Assembly (NCBI GenBank): GCA_029204225.1
Contig: CM055110.1
Coordinates: 42,823,862-42,887,861 of the forward strand
Source of the DNA: Diphasiastrum complanatum
Lineage: Eukaryota; Streptophyta; Lycopodiopsida; Lycopodiales; Lycopodiaceae
Direction: 5' to 3'
DNA length: 64,000 nt
The notes below the pieces were generated by a model. It did no database searches. It was not told where the DNA came from and was given only the letters and a program-made list of their open reading frames with translations. Both the position numbers and the translations under genes were made by a program. Below, one piece after another: positions 11,897-22,361 of this stretch; within the stretch, counting starts at the first letter, position 1, and the number at the start of each line of letters is the position of its first letter.

Positions 11897-11910
11897 TGGT
11901 ATCAGAGCCA
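11897..11910 (+). other. Primer binding site (initiator Met-tRNA)
   Basis: TGGTATCAGAGCCA begins one base after the 5' LTR. It matches the common plant LTR-retrotransposon primer site complementary to the 3' end of initiator Met-tRNA. Confidence 0.95.
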
Positions 11911-12689
11911 TCTCCATCCTAGGGAGTTCAGGACAGCAGTAGAGAAAGCTATCAAAAGATAGGAAAGATTTCTCAGATTCTCAGGAAAGAATTGAGGAGG
12001 AAAATCGTTGTAGGAACAGCTTTCAAATCCTTGAAATTTGCTGGGAATTTACAATTGTTTGAGGCACAATCCCTTGTAGAGGCTCAGCGCTGAAAAATCA
12101 AGGATTTACCCTTGATTTTTATGTATCAATTGTGGATTTTTGAGCACATTTTAAATAGAAAACGTGGAGCAGGTCCAGCGCTGCCAAATTGGGTGGAAAC
12201 TTCGAATTTGGAGTGAAATTTTCTGGAATTTGGAACGGATCTGAGACAAAATCTTGGGTGCAGGTCCAGCGCTGAAGGTGTTGCTAGAAAATCAGATTTT
12301 GAGAGGGATTTTGGGTCTCAAAGTAAGCAAAACCAAGTAGCAACACTCTTGGTCAGGCAGCGAGGGAGGAGCACACTTCAAACCAGAATTTTCCAGGGAA
12401 GAAATCCCGATTTTTTTGGAGCCACAGTTCTGGAAGACAGACAGCGAGGGAAGGGGCCAAGACGATCAGAAGTTTGTTTCTTTTTCTTGGTACCTTGATC
12501 TCTGATTTTTCCGGACAGCAGATCTGAAAGCAGTGGAGGAAGAGCTGAAAGGGCTTTTCTTGATTCTCTCTGTGGAAGTACAGTTCTCAGAAAGAGCTAA
12601 GTTTTCTTTCCCTCCTTGTACAGTTGTAAATTAGTCTTTTAGACTTTTTTTCCTTCAAAAGTTAAGGTAGCTCTCTTTCAGTTCCGAAG

Positions 12690-13592
12690 ATGACCACTCC
12701 TCAGGGATCTGATCAACCCCCGGAGAGAGGCTTCGACGAACTTGAAACAGAAGCCTTGAGTTACAGAAAAGGGAAGGAACCCATGGAAGTAGAAGAACAT
12801 GAACAGTTCGCCGAAGAACTCGATGAACTGGTTACCAAGGAGCAGTTCCTCCAATTGGTAATAGAAGTGGATGAACTGAAGCTGGCATTAGCCAATTTCA
12901 AGTCCAGTGTGGACGACTCGTTCGCTGAACTCAAAAACTTGATTTTGAGCTCCGCGAAAGGAAGCCTTCCCTCCACTCCTCAGTTATCCCCTTCTCCACT
13001 TCCATCAGTTTTGGGTGAGACTTTACGGTCTCACCCCAGTGTTTTTAAAGATTTAAAGCCTCCTACTTTTAATGGGGAAGAGAAGGATAGAAATGCAGAT
13101 ATTCTACAAACCTTCCTCAGCAAATGGAAGAACATTCATGCTCTTAAACAAACCCCTGACCATTTGCAAGCAATTGAGGCCAGTCTTTCCTTAGGGCCTA
13201 TGGCCTATAAGTGGTGGTTAAATCTCCAGGAGACTGGGCAGACTCCCCGGTCATGGAAAGCTTTTGAAGAAGCTTTCCTAAGAGACTTTCTACCAGAAAA
13301 TGAACTGGATAGAGCCTGGGAAAGAACAGTAATGGATAAATCCCTCATCCAATATATCTCGCAGTATCGAGAAGCAATTTTAAAGATTAAAAATATGGAT
13401 GACTATCAGAAAATCAGGGGATTTGTCCGTGGCCTCAAAGATGAATATAAAGTAGAGGTCCAGAGAAACTCGCCTACTACCCTTGAGCAAGCTCTCAGAT
13501 ATGCTCAAATCTATGATGATTCAGTGGGTAGGAAGAGAGCGAGACAACACCCACTTTCTGAGCAGCTTCCTCAGAAAGACTTTCAATTTTAA
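12690..13592 (+). pseudogene. gag: Ty3 gag (capsid part), ended by an in-frame stop
   Basis: This 300-residue frame follows a 0.8 kb leader. An acidic, coiled-coil-prone N-terminal third (about residues 25-95) precedes a retrotransposon gag capsid region (about 115-285), with AYKWWLNLQ, a W-K-AFEEAFLRDF block and GFVRGLKDEYK. The frame closes at a TAA (13590-13592) in the basic linker. The same reading frame then continues into a zinc knuckle and protease, so the stop most likely arose in what was one gag-pol frame, although a designed gag terminator is possible. The ATG at 12690 is the first good start after the leader. Confidence 0.85.
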
Positions 13593-14825
13593 AAGAAATT
13601 TTTAAAAAGAAAGAAAGAAGATAAATTTAAAGGTGAAGCTCCTCAGAAACGCCCTTCACTCATACAGCCCTTAAAACCAGATGATTTTGAGAAAGCCAAA
13701 CAAGAACGTTTGTGCTTTGTGTGTATGGGCAAGGGACACACAGTCAGACAGTGTCCCAAGGGGACTTTCACTAAAAAAGATAAGAAAGATAAAAACCAAG
13801 TTCATCTTGTTCAGACTGTATGTTTCCCCAGTGACTCGGCAGCTTCCGAGATCAAAGTGTATCATGAAGATCATGAACACTGTTGCCAGCTGACCTCTGC
13901 AATGCTAGCGAGACCCTTCAGCTTTGGGCCGCATGACCTAGTACGTATGCATGGGAAAGTTGGTAACCAGTCAGTAAGAGTCATGGTTGATGATGGGGCA
14001 ACCCATAATTTCATCAACCACACCCTGGTTAAAAAGCTTAAACTACCAGAGGTACCTAGTCAGCATAGGTACATAGTTTCATTAGCTAAGGGTGAAGATA
14101 AAAAAATATGGAAAACTATGGTAAGTAAGTTAAATCTTGGTATTCAGGGGTACCATGATGAAATAAACTTTCAGATAATGCACCTGGATCGAACAGACAT
14201 TGTTCTCGGGAGAGATTGGCTCTACAGTTTAGGACCTTCCCTCCGAAGAAACTATCAGGAGAACACCCTCAGCTTTCAGCATAAAGGCCGAGAGATCCAG
14301 TTGCATGGGGAGCATGATGTTCCCAACAGCCCTATGGTCTGCAGTTCAGAGCTCTGTCAGCTAATCGGAGACGAAGACCATCAGGTATTCTTATGTGACT
14401 TTCAGTTTATTCCTGAAGTTTCTATTTCCAGTTCTATTCAGCAGAAAATCAGTAAATTAGAAACTTTATTGTCTAGATTTAAAGATGTTTTTCCTGAAGA
14501 TTTGCCACATGGTTTACCACCTAGCAGAGAGGTAGATCATGTAATAAACCTAGTACCAGGTACAGCACCTGTTTCTAAACCTTCGTATCGGGTCAGCCGA
14601 ACAGAGGATGAAGAAATAACTATGCAGTTAACAGACTATCTTGGGAAAGGCCAAATTCAGACCAGTAGTTCACCATGGGCCTCACCAGTCCTATTGGTGA
14701 AAAAGAAAGAGGGGTCTATGCGTCTTTGCGTAGATTACAGAGCCCTCAATAAAGTCACAATTAAGAATAAATACCCTATGCCTCGGGCAGATGAGTTGTT
14801 TGATCAACTCGACGGGGCTAAGTTT
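13593..14825 (+). pseudogene. pol: Ty3 pol, first part: zinc knuckle, protease, N-terminal half of RT
   Basis: The segment continues in the gag frame. A complete zinc knuckle ([14 protein letters not shown]) lies at about 13713-13755. A retropepsin-like protease follows, with active-site region [10 protein letters not shown] (about 13988-14017) and the downstream IVLGRDWL motif. RT begins with PSYRVS and [20 protein letters not shown] and reaches DQLDGAKF. The frame then enters the copia LTR at 14826. The reading resumes exactly at 19346 ([12 protein letters not shown]), so the RT was open at the moment of insertion. The nominal frame up to 14846 includes a few copia-derived residues. Confidence 0.93.
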
Positions 14826-15480
14826 TGTGAAAAATACAGATCCTAAGTGGATCTAAACTCCAAGATCATTGGCTTGAATGCTTGCACTCCAAACTACATA
14901 AGCTAGGAATTGGCAACACATTCTATGCTACCTAGAATGCAAAGAACTTGATCAAAAAGCATTTATCACAAATGGAAACTTCCATAAACATCAAGTGCGG
15001 CCCAAAATAGCATTATACAGTCCATAATACATCAGCCTACCACTTTTGGAAAGCACCTAAGATCATACACAATAGCTTGAAGACAATACACACAACAATG
15101 CTCTCAATGGAGGAAGAAACAATGACAATGATCTATTGATCTCAATGAAGCATACAAAAGGTTTCTCCAACCTGTTCTCCACGACTTCCCTACTATTTAT
15201 GGATGAGGAAGATGACTCTCTCTCCTCTCTCTAGAAGGTACTTGACCCTAGATATTCCCTATATAGGAAAAATAGCTAAAAATGGCTTATATGACCAAAA
15301 TACATCAAAATGGTCTCATTTTGAAGGGTATGAAGTTTGACACTTCATCATACTGAAAAAATACAGTAAATAAAAACATTGTGGCCTGGTTCACACGTGT
15401 GAAACTCCAGAACCAAAACTATTTACAATTTTAGCCAATTTAGGCCTCAAACTAGCTAGGAAATGTTGACAATTTTCACA
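14826..15480 (-). repeat. 3' LTR of the nested copia element
   Basis: The LTR is TGTGAAAA...TTTTCACA on the plus strand, with perfect 8 bp inverted ends. It contains the palindrome TTCACACGTGTGAA at 15390-15403 and is identical to 18686-19340. Confidence 0.97.
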
Positions 15481-17989
15481 CTCCCTCTTCAACATTGGAT
15501 GCTAGTTTCAACATAGTCTTTGAGCACATTCCAAGATTAGATCTATGCATTAAATATAGGTCCTTTCCCAATGGTTTGGTGAAGATATCAGCCACACACT
15601 CCTTTGAAGAGACATGTTGAAGCTCCACCTCTTTGGTTATGACTTGATCTCTCACAAAATGGTGAGCAATCTCAATGTGCTTGCTCCTTGCATGAAAAAC
15701 AGGATTGCTTGCCAAGCTTTGGGCTGAAAGGTTATCACAAAGTATGATTGGAGTCTTCTCTGGTTCCAGCAAGTGAAGATCCAATAACATCCTCTTGATC
15801 CAAAGAATCTCCTTGGTGCATGTTGTTAATGCCTTGTACTCGGCTTCGGTGGAAGATAGAGAGATAGTTGGTTGCTTCTTTGATAGCCATGAGACCACTC
15901 CATCTCCAAGATAGATTGCAAAGGCACTTGTTGACTTCCTATCCATTTGATCACCTGCAAAATCTGAATCTGAAAATCCACAAAGGTTAGGTGTAGTACC
16001 TCCATACAAGATGCCAAAATCTCTAGATCCCGAGATGTATCTAAGTACTCTCTTTCCTAGCTTCCAATGAGCCTCACTAGGATCTTGCATAAATTGACTT
16101 AGTTTACCAACCACAAAGCTTAGATCAGGTCTTGTGATGGTTAACCATATAAGAGATCCTATTAGCTTTCTATAGAGAGTAATGTCCTTGAAGGATCTTT
16201 CATTACTTCTTGTAGTTAGCTTTACATTTGATTCCATAGGAGTAGAAACAACTTTACAATCTTCCATATGAAACCTTTTTAGAATAGAGTTAACATACTT
16301 TTCTTGACATATGAATGTAGATTTAGAAGTTCTAATAATCTCTATTCCTAAGATATAATGAAGTTTACCAAGATCTTGAATTTCAAACTCTCTTTTGAGT
16401 GCCATCTTGATTTCATCTATATCTAGATTGTTACCACCACTTAAGATAATGTCATCAACATAGATCAAAAGTAAAGTGATATCATTTTCATTCAATCTAA
16501 AGTAGAGAGAATGATCATACTCACTCATAACAAAGTTTTGAGAAAGTAAGAAGGAATTGAGCTTAGCATACCAACTCCTTGGTGCTTGCTTTAGCCCATA
16601 CAAACTCTTTTGGAGATAGCACACATGATTAGGCTCATCATGTGAAACATAGCCCTCGGGTTGCTCCATGTAAATATCTTCTTCAAGATCACCATTCAAG
16701 AAGGCATTAGTAACATCCATTTGCCACATATCCCAATCATAAAGAGTTGCAAGAGAGATTGGGATTCGAATAGTTACCATCTTTGCCACGGGTGCAAAGG
16801 TCTCATCATAGTCAATACCATATTCTTGAGCATACCCCTTTGCCACCAACCTTGCCTTGTACTTGTTGATTGATCCATCTTGATTTGTCTTGATCTTGAA
16901 GATCCACTTACAACCAATTGCCTTCTTGTCCTTTGGAAGCTTTACCAACCTCCATGTGTTGCTTTTGATGAGTGCTTGATGCTCATGATCCATGGCTTGG
17001 ATCCATTCCTTCTTTTGAATTGCTTCACCTACACAAGTTGGTTCATCAAAAGAGGTAAGAAAAGCAAAGTTAGAGTTGTCCACCACTTGCTTTTCTTTTT
17101 CATCATAGGTTAGCCTTGATGGCTTAGCCCTTTGCCTTTGAGTCTTCCTTGAAGTTTGCTTTGGAGTGGCATCTCCATCTTCATCCAAGACATCTTGCAC
17201 ATCATGATGATTAGTAGGCACATCAACATCAACATCAACAACATTGGAAACATTCTCTTCATGAAAGATGACATCCCTACTTATGACAACTTTCTTTGTA
17301 GAAGGAATGTACACTTTGTAAGCCTTGCTTACTTCACTATAGCCAACAAACACACCCTTCTTTGATGAAGGATCTTCTTTAGTTCTATCATCAAGTGTGA
17401 TATTGACAAAACATGTACATCCAAAGATCCTACAATGCTTGACACTCGGCCTTCTACCATAAAGAACCTCATGAGGAGTTTTACCATCCAAGGAAGCACT
17501 TGTCCATCTATTACATAGATAGTTAGCACATGCTAAAGCTTCCCCCCAAAAAGACTTAGCAAGATTAGCATGTAGTCTCATTGCCTTGGCACATTCACAA
17601 AGGGTTCTATTCTTCCTCTCGGCCACTCCATTCTGTTGTGGAGTCCTAGGACTAGACATCTCCCTCTTAATCCCATGTGCTATACAAAAGTCTTTGAACC
17701 TATTTGAGGTGTATTCCCCTCCATTATCAGATCTTAAGCATTTGATCTTTGTATTGAATTGGTTTTCCATTTCATTCTTGAACTTGACAAATGCAGCAAA
17801 CACTTCATCCTTACTTTTAAGAAGATAGATCCAAGTATACCTACTAAAGTCATCAATGAAAGTTGCATACATCTTTGCCCCACCATTGCTTGTTGTACTA
17901 GAAGAATGAATATCAGAATGCACAAGTTGAAAAGCTTCTTTAGATCTAGAAGTAGATCTAGAATAAGCAAGGTGAATGAATGAGCACAC
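15476..17989 (-). CDS. pol: Copia pol fragment: integrase core, reverse transcriptase, RNase H
   Basis: The 837-residue frame has no internal stop. In order it has the integrase catalytic core with its DDE residues in LVHSDIH, RSDNGGEY and PQQNGVAERKN (residues about 20-130), an acidic linker, the Ty1-type RT (about 320-570) with the motif YVDDIIL, and RNase H (about 690-820) with DSDFAGD, SLSSTEAEY and CDNLSAQSLA. The stop lies a few bases inside the LTR. The nominal start is arbitrary: the normal upstream HHCC region, protease and gag are missing. Products could be made only if the frame is reached from an upstream start. It is in opposite orientation to the host Ty3 element. Confidence 0.9.
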   Translation of the reverse strand: MCSFIHLAYSRSTSRSKEAFQLVHSDIHSSSTTSNGGAKMYATFIDDFSRYTWIYLLKSKDEVFAAFVKFKNEMENQFNTKIKCLRSDNGGEYTSNRFKDFCIAHGIKREMSSPRTPQQNGVAERKNRTLCECAKAMRLHANLAKSFWGEALACANYLCNRWTSASLDGKTPHEVLYGRRPSVKHCRIFGCTCFVNITLDDRTKEDPSSKKGVFVGYSEVSKAYKVYIPSTKKVVISRDVIFHEENVSNVVDVDVDVPTNHHDVQDVLDEDGDATPKQTSRKTQRQRAKPSRLTYDEKEKQVVDNSNFAFLTSFDEPTCVGEAIQKKEWIQAMDHEHQALIKSNTWRLVKLPKDKKAIGCKWIFKIKTNQDGSINKYKARLVAKGYAQEYGIDYDETFAPVAKMVTIRIPISLATLYDWDMWQMDVTNAFLNGDLEEDIYMEQPEGYVSHDEPNHVCYLQKSLYGLKQAPRSWYAKLNSFLLSQNFVMSEYDHSLYFRLNENDITLLLIYVDDIILSGGNNLDIDEIKMALKREFEIQDLGKLHYILGIEIIRTSKSTFICQEKYVNSILKRFHMEDCKVVSTPMESNVKLTTRSNERSFKDITLYRKLIGSLIWLTITRPDLSFVVGKLSQFMQDPSEAHWKLGKRVLRYISGSRDFGILYGGTTPNLCGFSDSDFAGDQMDRKSTSAFAIYLGDGVVSWLSKKQPTISLSSTEAEYKALTTCTKEILWIKRMLLDLHLLEPEKTPIILCDNLSAQSLASNPVFHARSKHIEIAHHFVRDQVITKEVELQHVSSKECVADIFTKPLGKDLYLMHRSNLGMCSKTMLKLASNVEEGV
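15481..15490 (-). other. Polypurine tract of the nested copia element
   Basis: On the minus strand it reads GAAGAGGGAG and directly abuts the LTR start TGTGAAAATTG. This is the usual plus-strand priming site. Confidence 0.85.
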
Positions 17990-18670
17990 TTAGTGAATCA
18001 CAAGACTAGCTTCACTATCTTGTCAAATCTTGGTGTTTAGATGTAGATCTAAGATCACTTCACATGAGAATGTTCCTCAACCTGTTAAGAACCTGAAAAC
18101 ACACTTGCATAATGGTTAACACCTTCCAGCAAATGCTCCAATCAAATTACATAAGGAGAGTTACTTACATGCTCAACAAAGTACACCAAAATTTATGCCA
18201 AAATTGATGACAATCTTTACAATATGCTCTTCACAATGGAGCTTACAATATGTTCACCCAAAAAAGGGGATCTTTCATCCAAATGGGAGCTTTGCTCAGC
18301 CTTTAGGAGAATTACAACTCACTCAAAAGAGCATTTGTCATCCACTTAAGGAGAAGTTTCATCCACTTAAGGAGAGTGTTCATCCAAGAATGGAGATTGT
18401 CAACAATAGGATTGAAAAGAACATTGTTAGTATTGAATATGCACAAGCCTCACAATCACAAATGATTAGGTGTTATGATCTGATCCAAAATAGTTTCTTT
18501 TCAGCCTCTGATCTTCAATAGACCTGAAATATGCTTTTGATCCACAAGTTCAACTCACAAAACAAAGGTTAGTAAGATTTGATCAACAAAGCAATGCAAA
18601 ATCATGCTAGAACTTGATCAAACATCCAAATATCACCAAAAATGGAATACTTACTGTAAATAGAAGCCAA
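17990..18670 (-). other. Copia leader region where gag and protease would be expected
   Basis: The roughly 0.7 kb between the pol frame and the primer site has no gag- or protease-like frame on the element strand. It includes short direct repeats (ATCCACTTAAGGAGA at about 18338-18385, with a third diverged copy). A plus-strand frame at 18195-18521 is a by-product of those repeats. A deletion joining leader to integrase explains the layout. Confidence 0.7.
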
Positions 18671-18684
18671 CCAGCTCTGATACC
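18671..18684 (-). other. Primer binding site of the nested copia element
   Basis: The minus strand reads TGGTATCAGAGCTGG next to the 5' LTR, complementary to initiator Met-tRNA. It confirms the minus orientation of the element. Confidence 0.93.
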
Positions 18685-18685
18685 A

Positions 18686-19340
18686 TGTGAAAAATACAGA
18701 TCCTAAGTGGATCTAAACTCCAAGATCATTGGCTTGAATGCTTGCACTCCAAACTACATAAGCTAGGAATTGGCAACACATTCTATGCTACCTAGAATGC
18801 AAAGAACTTGATCAAAAAGCATTTATCACAAATGGAAACTTCCATAAACATCAAGTGCGGCCCAAAATAGCATTATACAGTCCATAATACATCAGCCTAC
18901 CACTTTTGGAAAGCACCTAAGATCATACACAATAGCTTGAAGACAATACACACAACAATGCTCTCAATGGAGGAAGAAACAATGACAATGATCTATTGAT
19001 CTCAATGAAGCATACAAAAGGTTTCTCCAACCTGTTCTCCACGACTTCCCTACTATTTATGGATGAGGAAGATGACTCTCTCTCCTCTCTCTAGAAGGTA
19101 CTTGACCCTAGATATTCCCTATATAGGAAAAATAGCTAAAAATGGCTTATATGACCAAAATACATCAAAATGGTCTCATTTTGAAGGGTATGAAGTTTGA
19201 CACTTCATCATACTGAAAAAATACAGTAAATAAAAACATTGTGGCCTGGTTCACACGTGTGAAACTCCAGAACCAAAACTATTTACAATTTTAGCCAATT
19301 TAGGCCTCAAACTAGCTAGGAAATGTTGACAATTTTCACA
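18686..19340 (-). repeat. 5' LTR of the nested copia element
   Basis: A 655 bp LTR with TGTGAAAA/TTTTCACA ends and the palindrome TTCACACGTGTGAA at 19250-19263. No difference from the left LTR was found by eye. Confidence 0.97.
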
Positions 19341-19345
19341 AGTTT

Positions 19346-21987
19346 TTCAGCAAAATAGACCTCAGATCTAGATATCATCAAGTCCGTATAAAATTGGAAG
19401 ATGTCTCGAAAACAGCTTTTAGGACTCGTCACGGTCATTATGAGTTTAAGGTGATGCCATTTGGGCTCACAAATGCTCCAGCTACCTTTATGACCTTGAT
19501 GAACAATGTCCTCAGACCATACTTGGGTAAGTTTGTAGTCGTATTTTTAGATGACATCCTGGTCTACAGCAAAACGAGGAAGGAGCATCTAAAACACCTC
19601 AGAAAGGTGTTTCGACTGCTCAGAAAGCATAAGCTTTATGCTAAACAATCCAAGTGTGAATTCTTCGTTGAAGAAGTAGCATATTTGGGTCACATTATCT
19701 CTTCAGATGGGATTAAGATGGAGCCAAATAAGGTTAAAGCCATACTCAGTTGGCTGAGACCTCAGAATATTTTGGAACTTCAAATCTTTCTTGGTCTGGC
19801 GGGATATTACAGCCGATTTGTCAAGGAATATGCTCAGATAGCAGTCCCTATGACAAATCTCCTTAAGGGGAAGGGAAAGGAGTTCATTTGGGAGTCCACA
19901 CAATAGGAGAGCTTTGATGCTCTCAAAACAGCCTTAGCTACAGCACCAGTTTTAAAAGTCGTCGACCCCAATCAGCCATTTGTGGTCGAAACAGATGCTA
20001 GCGACTTTGCAGTAGGTGCTGTGCTAACTCAGGGTGGACAACCAGTTGCGTTCGAGAGTAAAAAACTCGAGCCAGCACAGACTAGGTATAGTGCCTATGA
20101 AAAGGAACTCTTTTCTATAGTCCATGCCCTTAAGACTTGGAGGCATTATTTGTATGGTGCCAACTTTGAGGTCCTGACAGACCATGAGAGTCTCAGATAC
20201 CTTTGCAATCAACCTGAGCTTAGAGGTCGGAAAGCTCGTTGGGCAGAGTTGATGCAAGAGTTTGACATGTCTATCAGATATAGGTGTGGAAAATTCAATA
20301 CAGTAGCAGATGCCCTTAGCAAAATGCCTATGATAAACGAGATGAGTTTTACTCAGATTCGTAATGAGTTACTCGAGTCCTTGAGAGGGAAATGCCAGCA
20401 TGATGCATTCTTCTCTATTATCTGGAACTCAGTCCAGAACAGACAGTTACAGACTCCAGAACCAGTTCCCGGGGCTGGTGTCAGTTCATCCAAGAATACG
20501 GCAGCTTTCGTTGAGGATGATGATGAGTCCGAGTATACGTCGTCAGATGACGTCGAGGATTCTGAGCCTGTATTACCCAAGCAAACCCCTGTGGTTGAGG
20601 GTCAGTTGACTCAAGGATTCAAATGGAAACAGTATTCCATTCAGGATGAGTACTTGCTCTATAGAGATAGAGTATGTGTCCCCAATTCAGAGGATTATAG
20701 GCAGCAGGTCCTATATGAATGTCATGACAATCCTAGCGCGGGACACCCAGGCATACAGAAGACCTATGAGCTTCTTCGTAGGCAATTTTTCTGGCCCAGT
20801 ATGAAAAAGGACGTCCACCAGTATGTAACTAGTTGCCAGAAATGTCAAGTAAATAAAGCAGAGCGTTTAAAGGCAGGAGGGTTGTTGCATCCCTTAGAAA
20901 TACCAGCTGGTAAATGGGAGAGTATATCCATGGATTTTATAGTAGGCCTGCCTAAAACCCAAAAGGGTAATGATGCTATATGGGTCACAGTTGACTGTCT
21001 GACCAAAATGGCTCATTTTATTCCGACCAAAACAACCGTTAGAGCTCCAGAGTTAGCGAGGTTGTTTGTAGACGGGCTATTTAAATTGTACGGTCTACCT
21101 TCCGGCATAGTCAGCGACCGGGACAGTAAGTTTACTGGGATTTTTGGAGGGCAGTATTCCATCATCTCCATACTAAACTTAATATGAGTACCACCGACCA
21201 TCCACAGACGGACGGTCAAACAGAAAGGGTAAATCAAGTGCTGGAGGATATGCTTCGTGCATACGTCAGCAAGAGGCAGACTAATTGGGAGGAGTATCTC
21301 TCGATATTAGAGTTTGCTTACAACAGTACCAAACATTCAGCTACGGGATACAGCCCATTTATGCTGATGTACGGTTTTCAGCCACGCTCACCCACAACTG
21401 TAGGGTTTAAACAAGAAAAAGTTGAAGCAGCCAGAAACTTTTTAGAAGACCTAAACCAGATGATAGAACATGCTAAGCGTAGCATTAGACAATCCCAGGA
21501 TCGAGCCAGGCATTATGCAGATCCACACAGACGGGATGTGCAGTTCTCCACTGGTGAGAAAGTCTACTTGAGAGTCCCAGTTGACTCTAAAACCCTCAAA
21601 TCAGGAGTGTGTGCTAAGTTGTCTCCAAGGTATTGTGGTCCCTTTACCATCAGTAGGAGACTAGGCGAGGTCACCTATGAACTAGAATTCCCACACAGCA
21701 GTAAGGTTTTTCCAGTTTTTCATGTAAGTCAGTTACGAAAAGCCTTAACCAGATCAGATAATCTGGTAGGGGACAGTGTTCTAGTTCTCCCATTGGATCC
21801 TCAACAACCTCCACATGAACCAGAGGAAATTCTTGATAGTAGAGAGACGCAGACTCGTCATACTCTATACCGAGAATATCTGGTTAAGTGGAATGATCAG
21901 CCTGTTGAGAATGCCACTTGGGAAAGAGGCAGCGTCCTTCGCAAGATTTTTCCAGACTTTGTCTTAGAGGACCAAGACGGTTCTTAA
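19346..21987 (+). pseudogene. pol: Ty3 pol, second part: RT, RNase H, integrase, chromodomain
   Basis: The segment resumes in the RT at [12 protein letters not shown]. The catalytic motif FLDDILVYS is near 19545. A TAG at 19904-19906 (WESTQ-stop-ESFDALK) is a nonsense change. RNase H follows (VETDASDFAVGAVL, ADALSKMP), then integrase with a zinc-binding H-x-H/CxxC region (about 20720-20860) and DDE residues in SMDFIVGLP, SDRDSKFTG and TDGQTERVN. A one-base loss near 21140 shifts the frame before the last catalytic residue. The frame is recovered at 21184, after an ATG in SxTDHPQTDGQ. The C-terminus carries a chromodomain-like block, YLVKWNDQPVENATWE, which marks a chromovirus. Confidence 0.93.
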
Positions 21988-21998
21988 GGGGGAGGGAG
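21986..21998 (+). other. Polypurine tract of the Ty3 chromovirus
   Basis: AAGGGGGAGGGAG lies directly before the 3' LTR. The pol stop codon overlaps its first base. Confidence 0.9.
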
Positions 21999-22356
21999 TG
22001 TTACGAGCTCGTAACCAGTGCCGAACCCTAGGGAACACAGATAGATCAGATACCACAGTCAGGGTCGTGTCCAGTGTACATGACCAACAGGGCAAGACAG
22101 TGTGAGTAGTGTGCCCCAGCACGGTCCATAGCCATGGCGGGCCTAACACAGCCTAGGGACCCCGTCAGCAGGATAGGGCCCCCAGTTGGGTCCCGACGTG
22201 CAGTCGGCCACGTCAGTGCCACGTGGCCGACACTTGGCAGTAGCATGCTACCAGTCCTCACACTGGGCTAGGAGGGGTTTACTCTATATCAAGGAGTAGG
22301 CAAGGTTGGGTGGATCAGTTAGTGTTTGCCCTACTGTGGTGTTAGGATCTATTATA
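21999..22356 (+). repeat. 3' LTR of the Ty3 chromovirus
   Basis: A 358 bp LTR, followed by the target duplication GTATG at 22357-22361. Six differences from the 5' LTR were counted, every one a transition. Confidence 0.95.
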
Positions 22357-22361
22357 GTATG

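Larger units (their letters stand above)
14826..19340 (-). mobile_element. Ty1/copia retrotransposon nested in the Ty3 RT, lacking gag and protease
   Basis: This 4,515 bp element on the minus strand has LTRs 14826-15480 and 18686-19340, each 655 bp and identical in every line compared. The target duplication is AGTTT (14821-14825 and 19341-19345). The primer site lies inside the right LTR and the polypurine tract inside the left LTR. The internal 3.2 kb holds one uninterrupted frame for most of the integrase, RT and RNase H. There is no capsid, zinc knuckle, protease or integrase HHCC region. I infer an internally deleted, trans-mobilised copy that inserted very recently. Confidence 0.97.
11538..22356 (+). 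mobile_element. Ty3/gypsy chromovirus, full length, interrupted by a nested copia element
   Basis: The element is bounded by 358 bp LTRs (11538-11895, 21999-22356) and the target duplication GTATG (11533-11537 and 22357-22361). Order of parts: 5' LTR, Met-tRNA primer site, leader, gag, zinc knuckle, protease, reverse transcriptase, RNase H, integrase, chromodomain, polypurine tract, 3' LTR. Removing the nested insertion leaves about 6.3 kb. The two LTRs differ at six sites by eye, all transitions (about 1.7 percent). The coding region carries two nonsense codons and one frameshift besides the insertion, so this copy cannot move by itself. Confidence 0.97.

Noticed and set aside
11897-11910. 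tRNA gene suggested by the Met-tRNA-like sequence
   Set aside because: Only the 3'-end complement is present; it is a retrotransposon primer site, as are 18671-18684 and 49628-49640.
18195-18521. Plus-strand 108-residue frame in the copia leader
   Set aside because: Opposite to the element strand and built from short direct repeats; no domain.
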